From: Aestuariibaculum sp. M13
GTDB lineage: Bacteria > Bacteroidota > Bacteroidia > Flavobacteriales > Flavobacteriaceae
Direction: 5' to 3'
Assembly: GCF_024723255.1 (NCBI RefSeq)
Contig: NZ_JANIAC010000003.1
Span: forward strand, 124,001-188,000
DNA length: 64,000 nt
The notes beneath the pieces are model-generated. The model was not told the DNA's origin, ran no database searches, and worked only from the letters and a program-made list of their open reading frames with translations. A program made the position numbers and the translations under genes. This document shows positions 46,901-55,839 of this stretch, in pieces (position 1 is the stretch's first letter; each line of letters starts with the position of its first letter).

Positions 46901-47292
46901 TTTACAGTAAACTGAGACCCATCATTACGGAAACAAGAGACTTGTCCGTCGGGAATAATCGGGTTGTGAAACTGTGTAATTTGTATGTTTTTCGGGTTGT
47001 CCGGATATTCGTAGTGTTTTCTATCCCACGAAATGACATTGTTAGAAAAGGTTGATTTTACTGCTTTTCCAAAATAAATAGCCTTTTTTACGGCCTCTTT
47101 ATTAACAGCAGGTAAAACCCCCATTTGGCCGGTGCAAACAGAGCATATATTTTGGTTTGGTGTTTCAATTTCTTGGTTAGGACAAGAACAAAACAGCTTG
47201 GTTTTTGTGTTTAATCGAACGTGAGTTTCCAGTCCGATAACCAATTCTAATTCGTGTGCTTTTAAAAGCGCGTCTAATTGTTCTAATTCCAT
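43957..47292 (-). CDS. gatB-aspS: Bifunctional fusion: amidotransferase subunit GatB and aspartyl-tRNA synthetase AspS
   Basis: A single 1111-residue frame. Residues 1-475 are a complete GatB: cradle domain ([18 protein letters not shown]), zinc cysteines C35, C37, C50, C53, and a C-terminal YqeY-like tail. Residues about 478-515 form a Ser/Thr/Lys/Glu linker. Residues 516-1111 are a full bacterial AspRS: anticodon domain ([23 protein letters not shown]), motif 2 ([19 protein letters not shown]), GAD insert and motif 3 ([14 protein letters not shown]). Both halves keep their catalytic motifs. It follows gatA with TAATG overlap. Similar fusions are known in Flavobacteriia. Expected products: Asp-tRNA, then Asn-tRNA via GatCAB. 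Confidence 0.95.
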   Translation of the reverse strand: [1111 protein letters not shown]

Positions 47293-48692
47293 TATATCGT
47301 ATCTTTTAAGAAGTTAGCAAACTTCAAAACAAGTTCGTCATTCGTTTTTGCGGCTGTGATTTGTAAGCCTGTTTCGGTGCCTTGCGGAACCGTTAAAGTT
47401 GGTAATTGGCCAAGACTAAATCCAACTGTGTATGCATCGCTTAAATACATGGCGTGCGGATCTTTTAAGCTATTTCCAATTTCTGGAGGTGTGCTTGGTG
47501 TTACCGGTGATAAGATAATGTCAACATCTTTAAAATCATCTTCAAAGTTTTCTGAAATCGCATCGCGAAGCGCTAAACTTTTTAAGTAGATTTCATCTGA
47601 AAACCCTTGCGATAGTACCTGGTTTCCACCAACAATTCTTCGTTTAGTTTCTTCTGAAAAATTCTCAGAACGGGTAACCGCGTACGATTCTTTTAAGTTT
47701 TTATCATCAATACGGTTACCGTAGTTACTGCCATCTAAACGCGATAGGTTAGAGGCGGTTTCTGCCATGGCCAATGTATAATAGGTAGACACCAAAATAT
47801 CAGACTGAAAGAAATCCAGTTCTTTAACTTCGATACCTTTGGCTTTAATTTTTTCAATAGTACTTAAAAAGTCCGATTTGATTTTCGGATCAATTGCGTC
47901 ACTTTCAATAAAGTTTTTAAAATAACCTACTGATTTAATTTCAGAAGCATCTGTAATGCTATCGGCGGTAATTTCCGCGGAAGTGTAAGTAGTTTGATCC
48001 TTTACATCTTTACCACTCATTACGTTTAAGACGATACGTATATCTTCAACTGATTTGGCGATAGGTCCAACACAATCTGTTGACGAAGCATAGGCCATAA
48101 GTCCGTAGCGCGAAATACGTCCATAAGTGGGTTTTAGTCCGTAAACATGGTTGTAACCTGCTGGTTGACGTACCGACCCTCCGGTATCGCCACCAATAGA
48201 AAATACAGTATAATCTTTCGCTACATTTACAGCCGAACCTCCACTGGAACCACCGCCTACAAGGTCTGGGTTAATGGCATTTTTAACCGATCCGAAAATA
48301 GTGTTTTCACTTGACGAACCGTGACCAAAACTATCACAGTTTTCTTTTACCAAAGGAATAGCGCCAGCATCCAGTAATTTTTGAATTGCTGTTGCGGTGT
48401 ACGCCGATTTGTAGTTTTTAAGTAAATCGGAACTCGCCGTGGTAGTTGTGCCTTGCAGCATGTAAACATCTTTAATACCAAAAGGAATCCCTTCCAACAA
48501 TCCAATAGTTTCACCATTTGCAATTTTGGCATCGACTTTAGAGGCTAAATCAAGGGCTAAATCCTCTAAAGTGGAATTTACCGTGTTATGGGTGTTAGCT
48601 TTTAAAGCGCTTAATTTTTCAGTAACCAGAGCAACACAGGATATCTCTTTGTTTGCCAGTTGCTGGTGAATTTTATGTATTTGAGAGTCCAT
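47292..48692 (-). CDS. gatA: Asp/Glu-tRNA amidotransferase subunit A
   Basis: 466 residues of the amidase-signature family. The Ser-Ser-Lys triad is visible: Lys in GIPFGIKDVYML, Ser in GGGSSGGSA and Ser in GGDTGGSVRQPAGY. It releases ammonia from glutamine for amidation by GatB. The segment NCDSFGHGSSSENT differs from the usual DEFAMGSSTENS. Somewhat divergent but complete. It shares one base (TAATG) with the downstream gatB-aspS gene and is three bases after gatC. Confidence 0.93.
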   Translation of the reverse strand: MDSQIHKIHQQLANKEISCVALVTEKLSALKANTHNTVNSTLEDLALDLASKVDAKIANGETIGLLEGIPFGIKDVYMLQGTTTTASSDLLKNYKSAYTATAIQKLLDAGAIPLVKENCDSFGHGSSSENTIFGSVKNAINPDLVGGGSSGGSAVNVAKDYTVFSIGGDTGGSVRQPAGYNHVYGLKPTYGRISRYGLMAYASSTDCVGPIAKSVEDIRIVLNVMSGKDVKDQTTYTSAEITADSITDASEIKSVGYFKNFIESDAIDPKIKSDFLSTIEKIKAKGIEVKELDFFQSDILVSTYYTLAMAETASNLSRLDGSNYGNRIDDKNLKESYAVTRSENFSEETKRRIVGGNQVLSQGFSDEIYLKSLALRDAISENFEDDFKDVDIILSPVTPSTPPEIGNSLKDPHAMYLSDAYTVGFSLGQLPTLTVPQGTETGLQITAAKTNDELVLKFANFLKDTI

Positions 48693-48695
48693 ATG

Positions 48696-48965
48696 TTATT
48701 CTTCTATAATTTTAGAAACTACTAAGTAGCCTTTTTTCTCTTTCGGGAAGTTTTCAATAATAATTTGCTTTTCGGTTGCAGAACTTTCAATCACTTCGTC
48801 TTCTCTTAAATCGTCTAAGGACACGCAATTATTACGATTATTATTAAAAGAGGTATTATTTGTTGCCTGTGCATTTTTAATTACATCAAATAATTTGTTC
48901 ACAGCCTCGCTGGGTTGTGCTCCTTTAATACTCGACAGGATGTCGACGGTCATAATTTTACTCAT
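48696..48965 (-). CDS. gatC: Divergent GatC subunit
   Basis: 89 residues from the ATG at 48965 (in-frame alternatives upstream would run through the terminator hairpin). The C-terminal half, SLDDLREDEVIE then GYLVVSKIIEE, matches the GatC tail that wraps GatA. The N-terminal half does not look like normal GatC helices and holds an Asn-rich stretch (residues 36-46 contain seven Asn, NNTSFNNNRNN). The identity relies on the tail and on gene order. Confidence 0.75.
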   Translation of the reverse strand: MSKIMTVDILSSIKGAQPSEAVNKLFDVIKNAQATNNTSFNNNRNNCVSLDDLREDEVIESSATEKQIIIENFPKEKKGYLVVSKIIEE

Positions 48966-48984
48966 GTCTAATAAATTTTCGGTT

Positions 48985-49017
48985 AAAAAAAAGCCTTCCG
49001 AACTCGGAAGGCTTTTT
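48985..49017 (-). terminator. Attenuator terminator in the gatC leader
   Basis: Minus-strand hairpin AAAAAGCCTTCCG / CGGAAGGCTTTTT (13-bp stem, AGTT loop) followed by T8, ending 20 bases before the gatC ATG. No minus-strand gene ends nearby (the next is 236 bp away), so its position is that of a leader attenuator. Its left arm CCTTCC (49006-49011) can instead pair with GGAAGG at 49038-49043, giving an antiterminator. Confidence 0.9.
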
Positions 49018-49031
49018 ACATATATTTTAAA

Positions 49032-49066
49032 CAATAACCTTCCTGTCCTAACTTTTAGGATTATTG
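49032..49066 (-). promoter_or_regulatory. Alternative RNA structures of the Asn attenuator
   Basis: Region 1, CAATAATCCT (49057-49066), overlaps the last Asn codons and can pair with region 2, AGGTTATTG (49032-49040, one bulge). Inside it TCCTAA-AAG-TTAGGA is a perfect small hairpin. If region 1 is covered by a stalled ribosome, region 2's GGAAGG is free to pair with CCTTCC at 49006-49011, the left arm of the terminator. Confidence 0.75.
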
Positions 49067-49095
49067 AAATTATTATTGTTGTTAATTACTGTCAT
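49048..49095 (-). CDS. Asn-rich leader peptide of the gatCAB/aspS operon
   Basis: Fifteen codons, MTVINNNNNFNNPKS, ATG at 49095 to TAG at 49048. Seven of 15 codons are Asn (AAC AAC AAT AAT AAT, Phe, AAT AAT). The ATG follows an A-rich stretch, as is normal in this phylum, and lies 17 bases after a near-ideal promoter. The frame is too short for ordinary gene calling. It is read as an Asn-tRNA sensor because the operon makes Asn-tRNA and because terminator and antiterminator structures follow. Confidence 0.85.
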   Translation of the reverse strand: MTVINNNNNFNNPKS

Positions 49096-49112
49096 TTTTA
49101 TTTATTCGTTCT

Positions 49113-49142
49113 CAAATATATAGAGAATAAACATACTATCAA
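49113..49142 (-). promoter_or_regulatory. Promoter of the gat operon leader
   Basis: Minus-strand TTG at 49142-49140 and TATATTTG at 49120-49113, separated by 19 bases, a full match to the Bacteroidota -33/-7 consensus. Transcription should start near 49107. Confidence 0.8.
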
Positions 49143-49252
49143 CATTTTTTTTAAGGATACACTAAGGTATTATCGATTTGTTAAAAAAGTTAAAAATAAT
49201 TTATTGTTTATATAACGAAACTGGTGTTTGTGTTTAATTTTTAAAAATGGGT

Positions 49253-50518
49253 TTAATGAAACGAAATTTGATATTGAAGAACTGCCATACCTTTATAGTC
49301 TTTTTGTTCTAAAGTTGTGGCATCAAAAATAGGACGGTGCTGATATCCTAAACTTATTTTGTTGTCATGAGAGCCATTGATAAGAAAGTTTACGGTAAAA
49401 TCATATACGGTCATGTTATCATTTAAAGCATCCCAGTTAGAATGTTGCACAGCAATATTTGGTTGAATAACTGTTGGGAGATTTAAAATTTGTGCCTCTT
49501 TAAAAGCATAACCAAATTGTCCATACCAGGTAGTTCCTGTTCCAATCATTGGGAATGCAACCCCAGAGCCGTTAAAGTCAGTGCCGCCGCCAGTAGTTGG
49601 GTTGTTAGCGCCAACATTTCGGATGTAGTCTTTACCAAAATCGTAATCGAAATACCCTAGGTATGCTGTAATAGCATTGCCATTTGAAAGCGGAAGATTT
49701 AAAAAAGAATCGGCTGCAAAATGAGTAATGTCGTAAATGTTGGTTTCCTCAAGGTTGGCATCGCCGTCGCTCATCGCTTCCGGTTGATATTGAAATCCAG
49801 CACCTATATTAAATACTTTTTTCTTTTGAAGGTAGGTGCCAGTCTGGTAAGCCGATTTGTTCGATTCATGATCAAAGAATTGGTATTTTACATAAGCTGA
49901 AGTTTTTACTCGGGGTTTGTTGTTAGCAAAGTTGACAGAGCCATTCGGAACGTTTTTTACATAAAAGGGTCTGTTAAACGTCATTCTGTAATCAAAATTT
50001 CCAGCCTGACCTTTAACCCAAAGTCCAAATAAACGTCCAATATCATCATTAATTTCAACAGAGTTTAACGTAAACAGAGGAGAGTCTAATCCCATTAAAG
50101 TTTTACTGGAACGAATATTCCATCTGTTTAAACCTTGCCAGCCCGATTTTCCAAAGCCAACCTCAAAATATTTTGCAAAAGAATATTCTACATATAAATC
50201 TAAGATGCCAATAGGGAAGTCATCGCCTTTAAAATTGTAATTGTTACCGCCAAACATACCATAAGCATATATTTTTGGTGTTATTTGAGCAGATATAGGA
50301 ATGCGTAATCTGCGAATAGAAATATCAAAAAAATCAGAAGTAGGTTCTCCGTGAATTTCCGAGCCGTCATTTAAATCGGAATATCTAAGCCAGAATTGAG
50401 AGGTAATGTTCCAGTTAAAGGTAGGTTTGAATTGTTCTGTCTCTTGACTTAGTATCGTTGCAGGGAAAAATAGAGAGAGTAAAAAGCAATAGACTAAGGT
50501 TTTGTTTTTAATTTTCAT
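49253..50518 (-). CDS. Porin-like outer-membrane beta-barrel protein
   Basis: 421 residues. Signal peptide 1-24, then a barrel pattern with alternating aromatic residues (FWLRYSDLNDG, IRRLRIPISAQITPKIYAYG, GMAVLQYQISFH at the end). It resembles the Bacteroidota phosphate-selective-porin-like group, but the substrate is not evident. No terminator seen downstream; its transcript could read into the gat leader. Confidence 0.75.
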   Translation of the reverse strand: MKIKNKTLVYCFLLSLFFPATILSQETEQFKPTFNWNITSQFWLRYSDLNDGSEIHGEPTSDFFDISIRRLRIPISAQITPKIYAYGMFGGNNYNFKGDDFPIGILDLYVEYSFAKYFEVGFGKSGWQGLNRWNIRSSKTLMGLDSPLFTLNSVEINDDIGRLFGLWVKGQAGNFDYRMTFNRPFYVKNVPNGSVNFANNKPRVKTSAYVKYQFFDHESNKSAYQTGTYLQKKKVFNIGAGFQYQPEAMSDGDANLEETNIYDITHFAADSFLNLPLSNGNAITAYLGYFDYDFGKDYIRNVGANNPTTGGGTDFNGSGVAFPMIGTGTTWYGQFGYAFKEAQILNLPTVIQPNIAVQHSNWDALNDNMTVYDFTVNFLINGSHDNKISLGYQHRPIFDATTLEQKDYKGMAVLQYQISFH

Positions 50519-52894
<2,376 letters not shown>

Positions 52895-52912
52895 TTGTAG
52901 AATATACAAAAC

Positions 52913-52941
52913 AAAAAAGTCGCTTTTCAAGCGACTTTTTT
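52913..52941. terminator. gyrB terminator, bidirectional
   Basis: AAAAAAGTCGCTT / AAGCGACTTTTTT with a TTC loop and flanking A and T tracts; also positioned for the convergent beta-barrel gene. Confidence 0.85.
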
Positions 52942-52961
52942 GTTTTTATTAAGTTCCTGTT

Positions 52962-53531
52962 TTAGAAATCGAAACCTACGTAGAATTGCCATACGCGGTT
53001 TTTCGGATTTCCATCGTCGTAAATATCTCCCATTCCTAAGTGATATCTGGCGCCAAAAGATACACCTGAATCTGTTTTAAAACCAGCACCAAAATTTAGA
53101 CCCCAATCAAAATTATCGGGTTCGGTTTCTCTAAATCCGTCAAAAAATAAACCTTTATATTCTTCTTTGTGTGATATAGCTAAACCAACCTGTGGTCCGG
53201 CTTCAAGAAAGAAATGCTTATCCGGATATAATTTTAACATTAAAGGTAGGTTTAAATAATCCAGTTTTTGGGTGAAAGTGGCATTGTTTCCTTCTAATTC
53301 AAAACCTTGTTGTGAATATAGAAACTCAACTTGCAATGCTATATTTTCATTAAGGAAAGATTCACCGTAAAACCCTATGTGAAATCCGTGACGTTGTCCG
53401 GTTTCGTAATCGTCGTCGTATTGTACGGCGGCCAGATTGTACCCGCCTTTGATACCAAAATGAGCATCTTGTGCAAAAGAATTTAAATTAAATATGATTG
53501 CGCCAATAATTGTAAAAAATAAATTTTTCAT
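52962..53531 (-). CDS. Outer-membrane beta-barrel protein (PorT/OMP_b-brl type)
   Basis: 189 residues from the ATG at 53531, which opens the signal peptide. An eight-stranded barrel pattern: HFGIKGGYNLA, GFHIGFYGESFL, LEAGPQVGLAIS, VWQFYVGFDF at the end. Role unknown. It starts 28 bp after the metalloprotease stop, so they probably form one transcript. Confidence 0.82.
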   Translation of the reverse strand: MKNLFFTIIGAIIFNLNSFAQDAHFGIKGGYNLAAVQYDDDYETGQRHGFHIGFYGESFLNENIALQVEFLYSQQGFELEGNNATFTQKLDYLNLPLMLKLYPDKHFFLEAGPQVGLAISHKEEYKGLFFDGFRETEPDNFDWGLNFGAGFKTDSGVSFGARYHLGMGDIYDDGNPKNRVWQFYVGFDF

Positions 53532-53559
53532 GATTTGTAGGTTTAAAATAATTAATGGG

Positions 53560-54324
53560 TTATTTACCTCCGTTAGCTTGTAAATCGGCAAGGCATTTCG
53601 GGTCTAATTGCGGAACGGTTCCTGCATTAAAAAGGTTTCCAAGACTTGATGAGCTTTCTGCAGCCCAGTACATCAGGCAGCTCTCAACGTCGCAATGTTT
53701 ATCGTGTTCCGGATCTTCATGGTCTTCGGTCATGGCGGTTCCTAAATTGGTAAGTCCTAAAATATGGCCAAACTCATGGTTAATCACAGTAGATTCCAAT
53801 GTGCCTCGGTTGGGCTCGTATCGGCTATCGCTATAGCCATGAATGGTTTCTTCGTAAATAACAAACGACGTATTGCGGTAGGCTGTACCTAAAACAACAC
53901 TGTTTTCATCGTTTTGGTCAGATTCTCCATCGGCGAAAAACATCCAAACAGCTATTTGGTTTTCTGAATTGTAAAGGGTACGATTCTTATCTTCAATCGC
54001 AGCAATTTCTTTTGTGGTATATGGTGATTCTCCCGGAGAAGCAATGGCACGCGTTTCTATTGTAATGCCGTCAGGTTTGTAAATTCGGTCATTTAAAAAA
54101 TTTTGAAAATTGTTTAATGCTGCCGCTGTTGGAGCAAAACCTTCAACATAAACTAATTCTATTACTAAGCTTTTATAAGTATCATCAGAAAGAATATCAT
54201 AAGCAGAACTTCCTGTTGCCTGTTGGTTTTCAATTTTATAATTGCTTGAACTGTTAGAGTTGTCTTTAGTACATGAACTAAGAACAATTAGAGAGACAAG
54301 TAGCAGGAGTAGTTTGTTTTTCAT
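53560..54324 (-). CDS. Lipoprotein metalloprotease, metzincin-like with altered third zinc ligand
   Basis: 254 residues. Lipobox VLSSC (C18). Zinc motif HEFGHILGLTN (H183, E184, H187; the usual third His is N193) followed by a His/Asp-rich loop (H202, H207, H210) and a Met-turn-like CLMYW with a Cys pair (C211, C216). Flavobacterial proteins of this kind are annotated as membrane metalloprotease. One of the loop His may take over the third position. Confidence 0.82.
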   Translation of the reverse strand: MKNKLLLLLVSLIVLSSCTKDNSNSSSNYKIENQQATGSSAYDILSDDTYKSLVIELVYVEGFAPTAAALNNFQNFLNDRIYKPDGITIETRAIASPGESPYTTKEIAAIEDKNRTLYNSENQIAVWMFFADGESDQNDENSVVLGTAYRNTSFVIYEETIHGYSDSRYEPNRGTLESTVINHEFGHILGLTNLGTAMTEDHEDPEHDKHCDVESCLMYWAAESSSSLGNLFNAGTVPQLDPKCLADLQANGGK

Positions 54325-54346
54325 GACTGTAAATATAGCTTTTTTT

Positions 54347-54378
54347 AAAAACAGCCACCCAAATAGGATGGCTGTTTT
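54347..54378 (-). promoter_or_regulatory. Hairpin in the metalloprotease leader
   Basis: AAAACAGCCA pairs with TGGCTGTTTT, with a T5 run on the minus strand, 23 bases upstream of the gene. It may attenuate or stabilise the transcript; no leader peptide is seen. A -7-like TAATTTTG lies at 54447-54454. Confidence 0.45.
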
Positions 54379-54578
54379 AACATAACATACGTTAAAATTG
54401 TGGGGATGGTTTTGAGTTTTGGTAATAAAGGTTAGTAAGCTTTTTTCAAAATTATAAACTATAAACGATTATTCCATTGCCATTAACACCTAATATAAGT
54501 TTCAGACTTTTATTTTAATTAATTATCGCTAAGATGTTAATTTTAAACGCTGAATGGTGTTTTTTGATTCTGTTTTTC

Positions 54579-54586
54579 TACTTTTG
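54579..54586 (+). promoter_or_regulatory. Probable -7 box, outer-membrane protein gene
   Basis: TACTTTTG, perfect consensus, 22 bases before the ATG at 54609. Confidence 0.5.
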
Positions 54587-54608
54587 ATAATAACCCTAAA
54601 CTTACAAA

Positions 54609-55640
54609 ATGAAAAAAATTGCTTTATTCACAATCTTTGGTTTAGCGACATTAGTTTCGAAAGCCCAAAATGATGTCGACGCGTTACTTATTGCTGGTGT
54701 TGAAAATGCACAACGATTTACAAACGATTATCTGGCACCGGCAACCAATGGTTTAATGTACAGTATGAATGCTAACTGGTTTAATACCGCTGATGCCAAA
54801 CCTTTAGGAGGATTTGAAATTTCGGTGGTTATGAATGCTTCTTTAATTAGTAAATCGGATAAATCGTTTTTAATGAATATTGCTGATTATAACAGTGCGG
54901 ATTATGATTATGTTGTGAATTTTTCAGATTTAGAGACATCAAAACAGGTGGCTACCGCTTTAGGAGAAAATAATCCAGACATCGATATTATAATCACAGA
55001 TAAAAATAACCCGCTTTCCAGCGAACGCATTACATTACCTTCGGGCATTGGTAATGCAAGTGGTAATTTATTACCCTCAGCATTTATTCAAGGTGGTGTT
55101 GGCTTAATAAAAGGCATTGAAGTTAAAGCGCGTTTTATGCCTGAAATTAAAACCGATGAGGTTGCCTTTAATATGTACGGTGCCGGATTACAGTTTGAAG
55201 CAACCAAATGGTTGCCGGCTGATAAATTATTGCCCGTAGCACTTTCTGGTCTGGTGGCTTATACGCATCTTGGCGCTTCTTATGATTTAACAGAATCGTC
55301 GGGCGTTGATGGAGACAATCAGAAGTTGGAAAACGATACCAATACTTGGCTGTTTCAGTTAATTGCTTCAACCAAATTGCCTATTATTAATTTTTATGGT
55401 GGAGTAGGGTATATCAGCGGAAAATCGGAATCTGATTTATTAGGAACTTACACTGTTACTACAGGGCCATTAAGTGGTTCGCAAAGTATAACCGATCCGT
55501 TTTCGGTATCCAGTAAAGTATCTGGAATGCGAGGAACAGTTGGTACGAAATTAAAAATAGGTTTTTTTAGATTTAATGCAGAATACCATTTAGCTGAGTT
55601 TAATGCCTTTTCTGTCGGGTTAAACTTTGGCTTCAGATAA
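54609..55640 (+). CDS. Outer-membrane beta-barrel protein, DUF6588-like
   Basis: 343 residues. Signal peptide 1-19, then a conserved region with NDYLAPATNGLMYSMNANWF and a C-terminal barrel (KLKIGFFRFNAEYH, AFSVGLNFGFR). It appears to match an uncharacterised outer-membrane family in Bacteroidota that I would assign to DUF6588 from memory. Monocistronic. Confidence 0.65.
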   Translation: MKKIALFTIFGLATLVSKAQNDVDALLIAGVENAQRFTNDYLAPATNGLMYSMNANWFNTADAKPLGGFEISVVMNASLISKSDKSFLMNIADYNSADYDYVVNFSDLETSKQVATALGENNPDIDIIITDKNNPLSSERITLPSGIGNASGNLLPSAFIQGGVGLIKGIEVKARFMPEIKTDEVAFNMYGAGLQFEATKWLPADKLLPVALSGLVAYTHLGASYDLTESSGVDGDNQKLENDTNTWLFQLIASTKLPIINFYGGVGYISGKSESDLLGTYTVTTGPLSGSQSITDPFSVSSKVSGMRGTVGTKLKIGFFRFNAEYHLAEFNAFSVGLNFGFR

Positions 55641-55668
55641 ATCATAAATTAATCAATAAAAATTTCTG

Positions 55669-55702
55669 AAAAAGTGTAAGATTTAATCTTGCACTTTTTT
55701 TA
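55669..55702 (+). terminator. Terminator after the outer-membrane protein gene
   Basis: AAAAAGTGTAAGAT / ATCTTGCACTTTTT (one G-U pair) plus T tract. Confidence 0.8.
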
Positions 55703-55721
55703 TTTAGAGTATATTAATTCG

Positions 55722-55729
55722 TAAATTTG
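55722..55729 (+). promoter_or_regulatory. Probable mdh -7 box
   Basis: TAAATTTG, perfect consensus, 110 bases before the mdh ATG. Confidence 0.4.
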
Positions 55730-55839
55730 GAAGGGAAAACCTAAAGTTTTTGCTTTCTCTGGCAAAACAATTCCTTAAGTTCTTTCTTTACAAAGTTGAA
55801 AAAAATCAAAATACATATTAAACTATAAAACATTAAAAT

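Noticed and set aside
43957-47292. The gatB-aspS fusion as a sequencing or assembly error
   Set aside because: The linker is in frame, of ordinary codon use, and both domains are intact with no lost stop signal; comparable fusions are known in Flavobacteriia.
48985-49017. The hairpin as an ordinary terminator for the porin gene
   Set aside because: It lies 236 bp beyond the porin stop, after a separate good promoter and leader frame, and directly before gatC. The leader attenuator reading explains position and pairing better.
48696-49034. Longer GatC starting at 49034
   Set aside because: The extra 23 codons would be encoded by the terminator hairpin and its T tract; the ATG at 48965 is the natural start.
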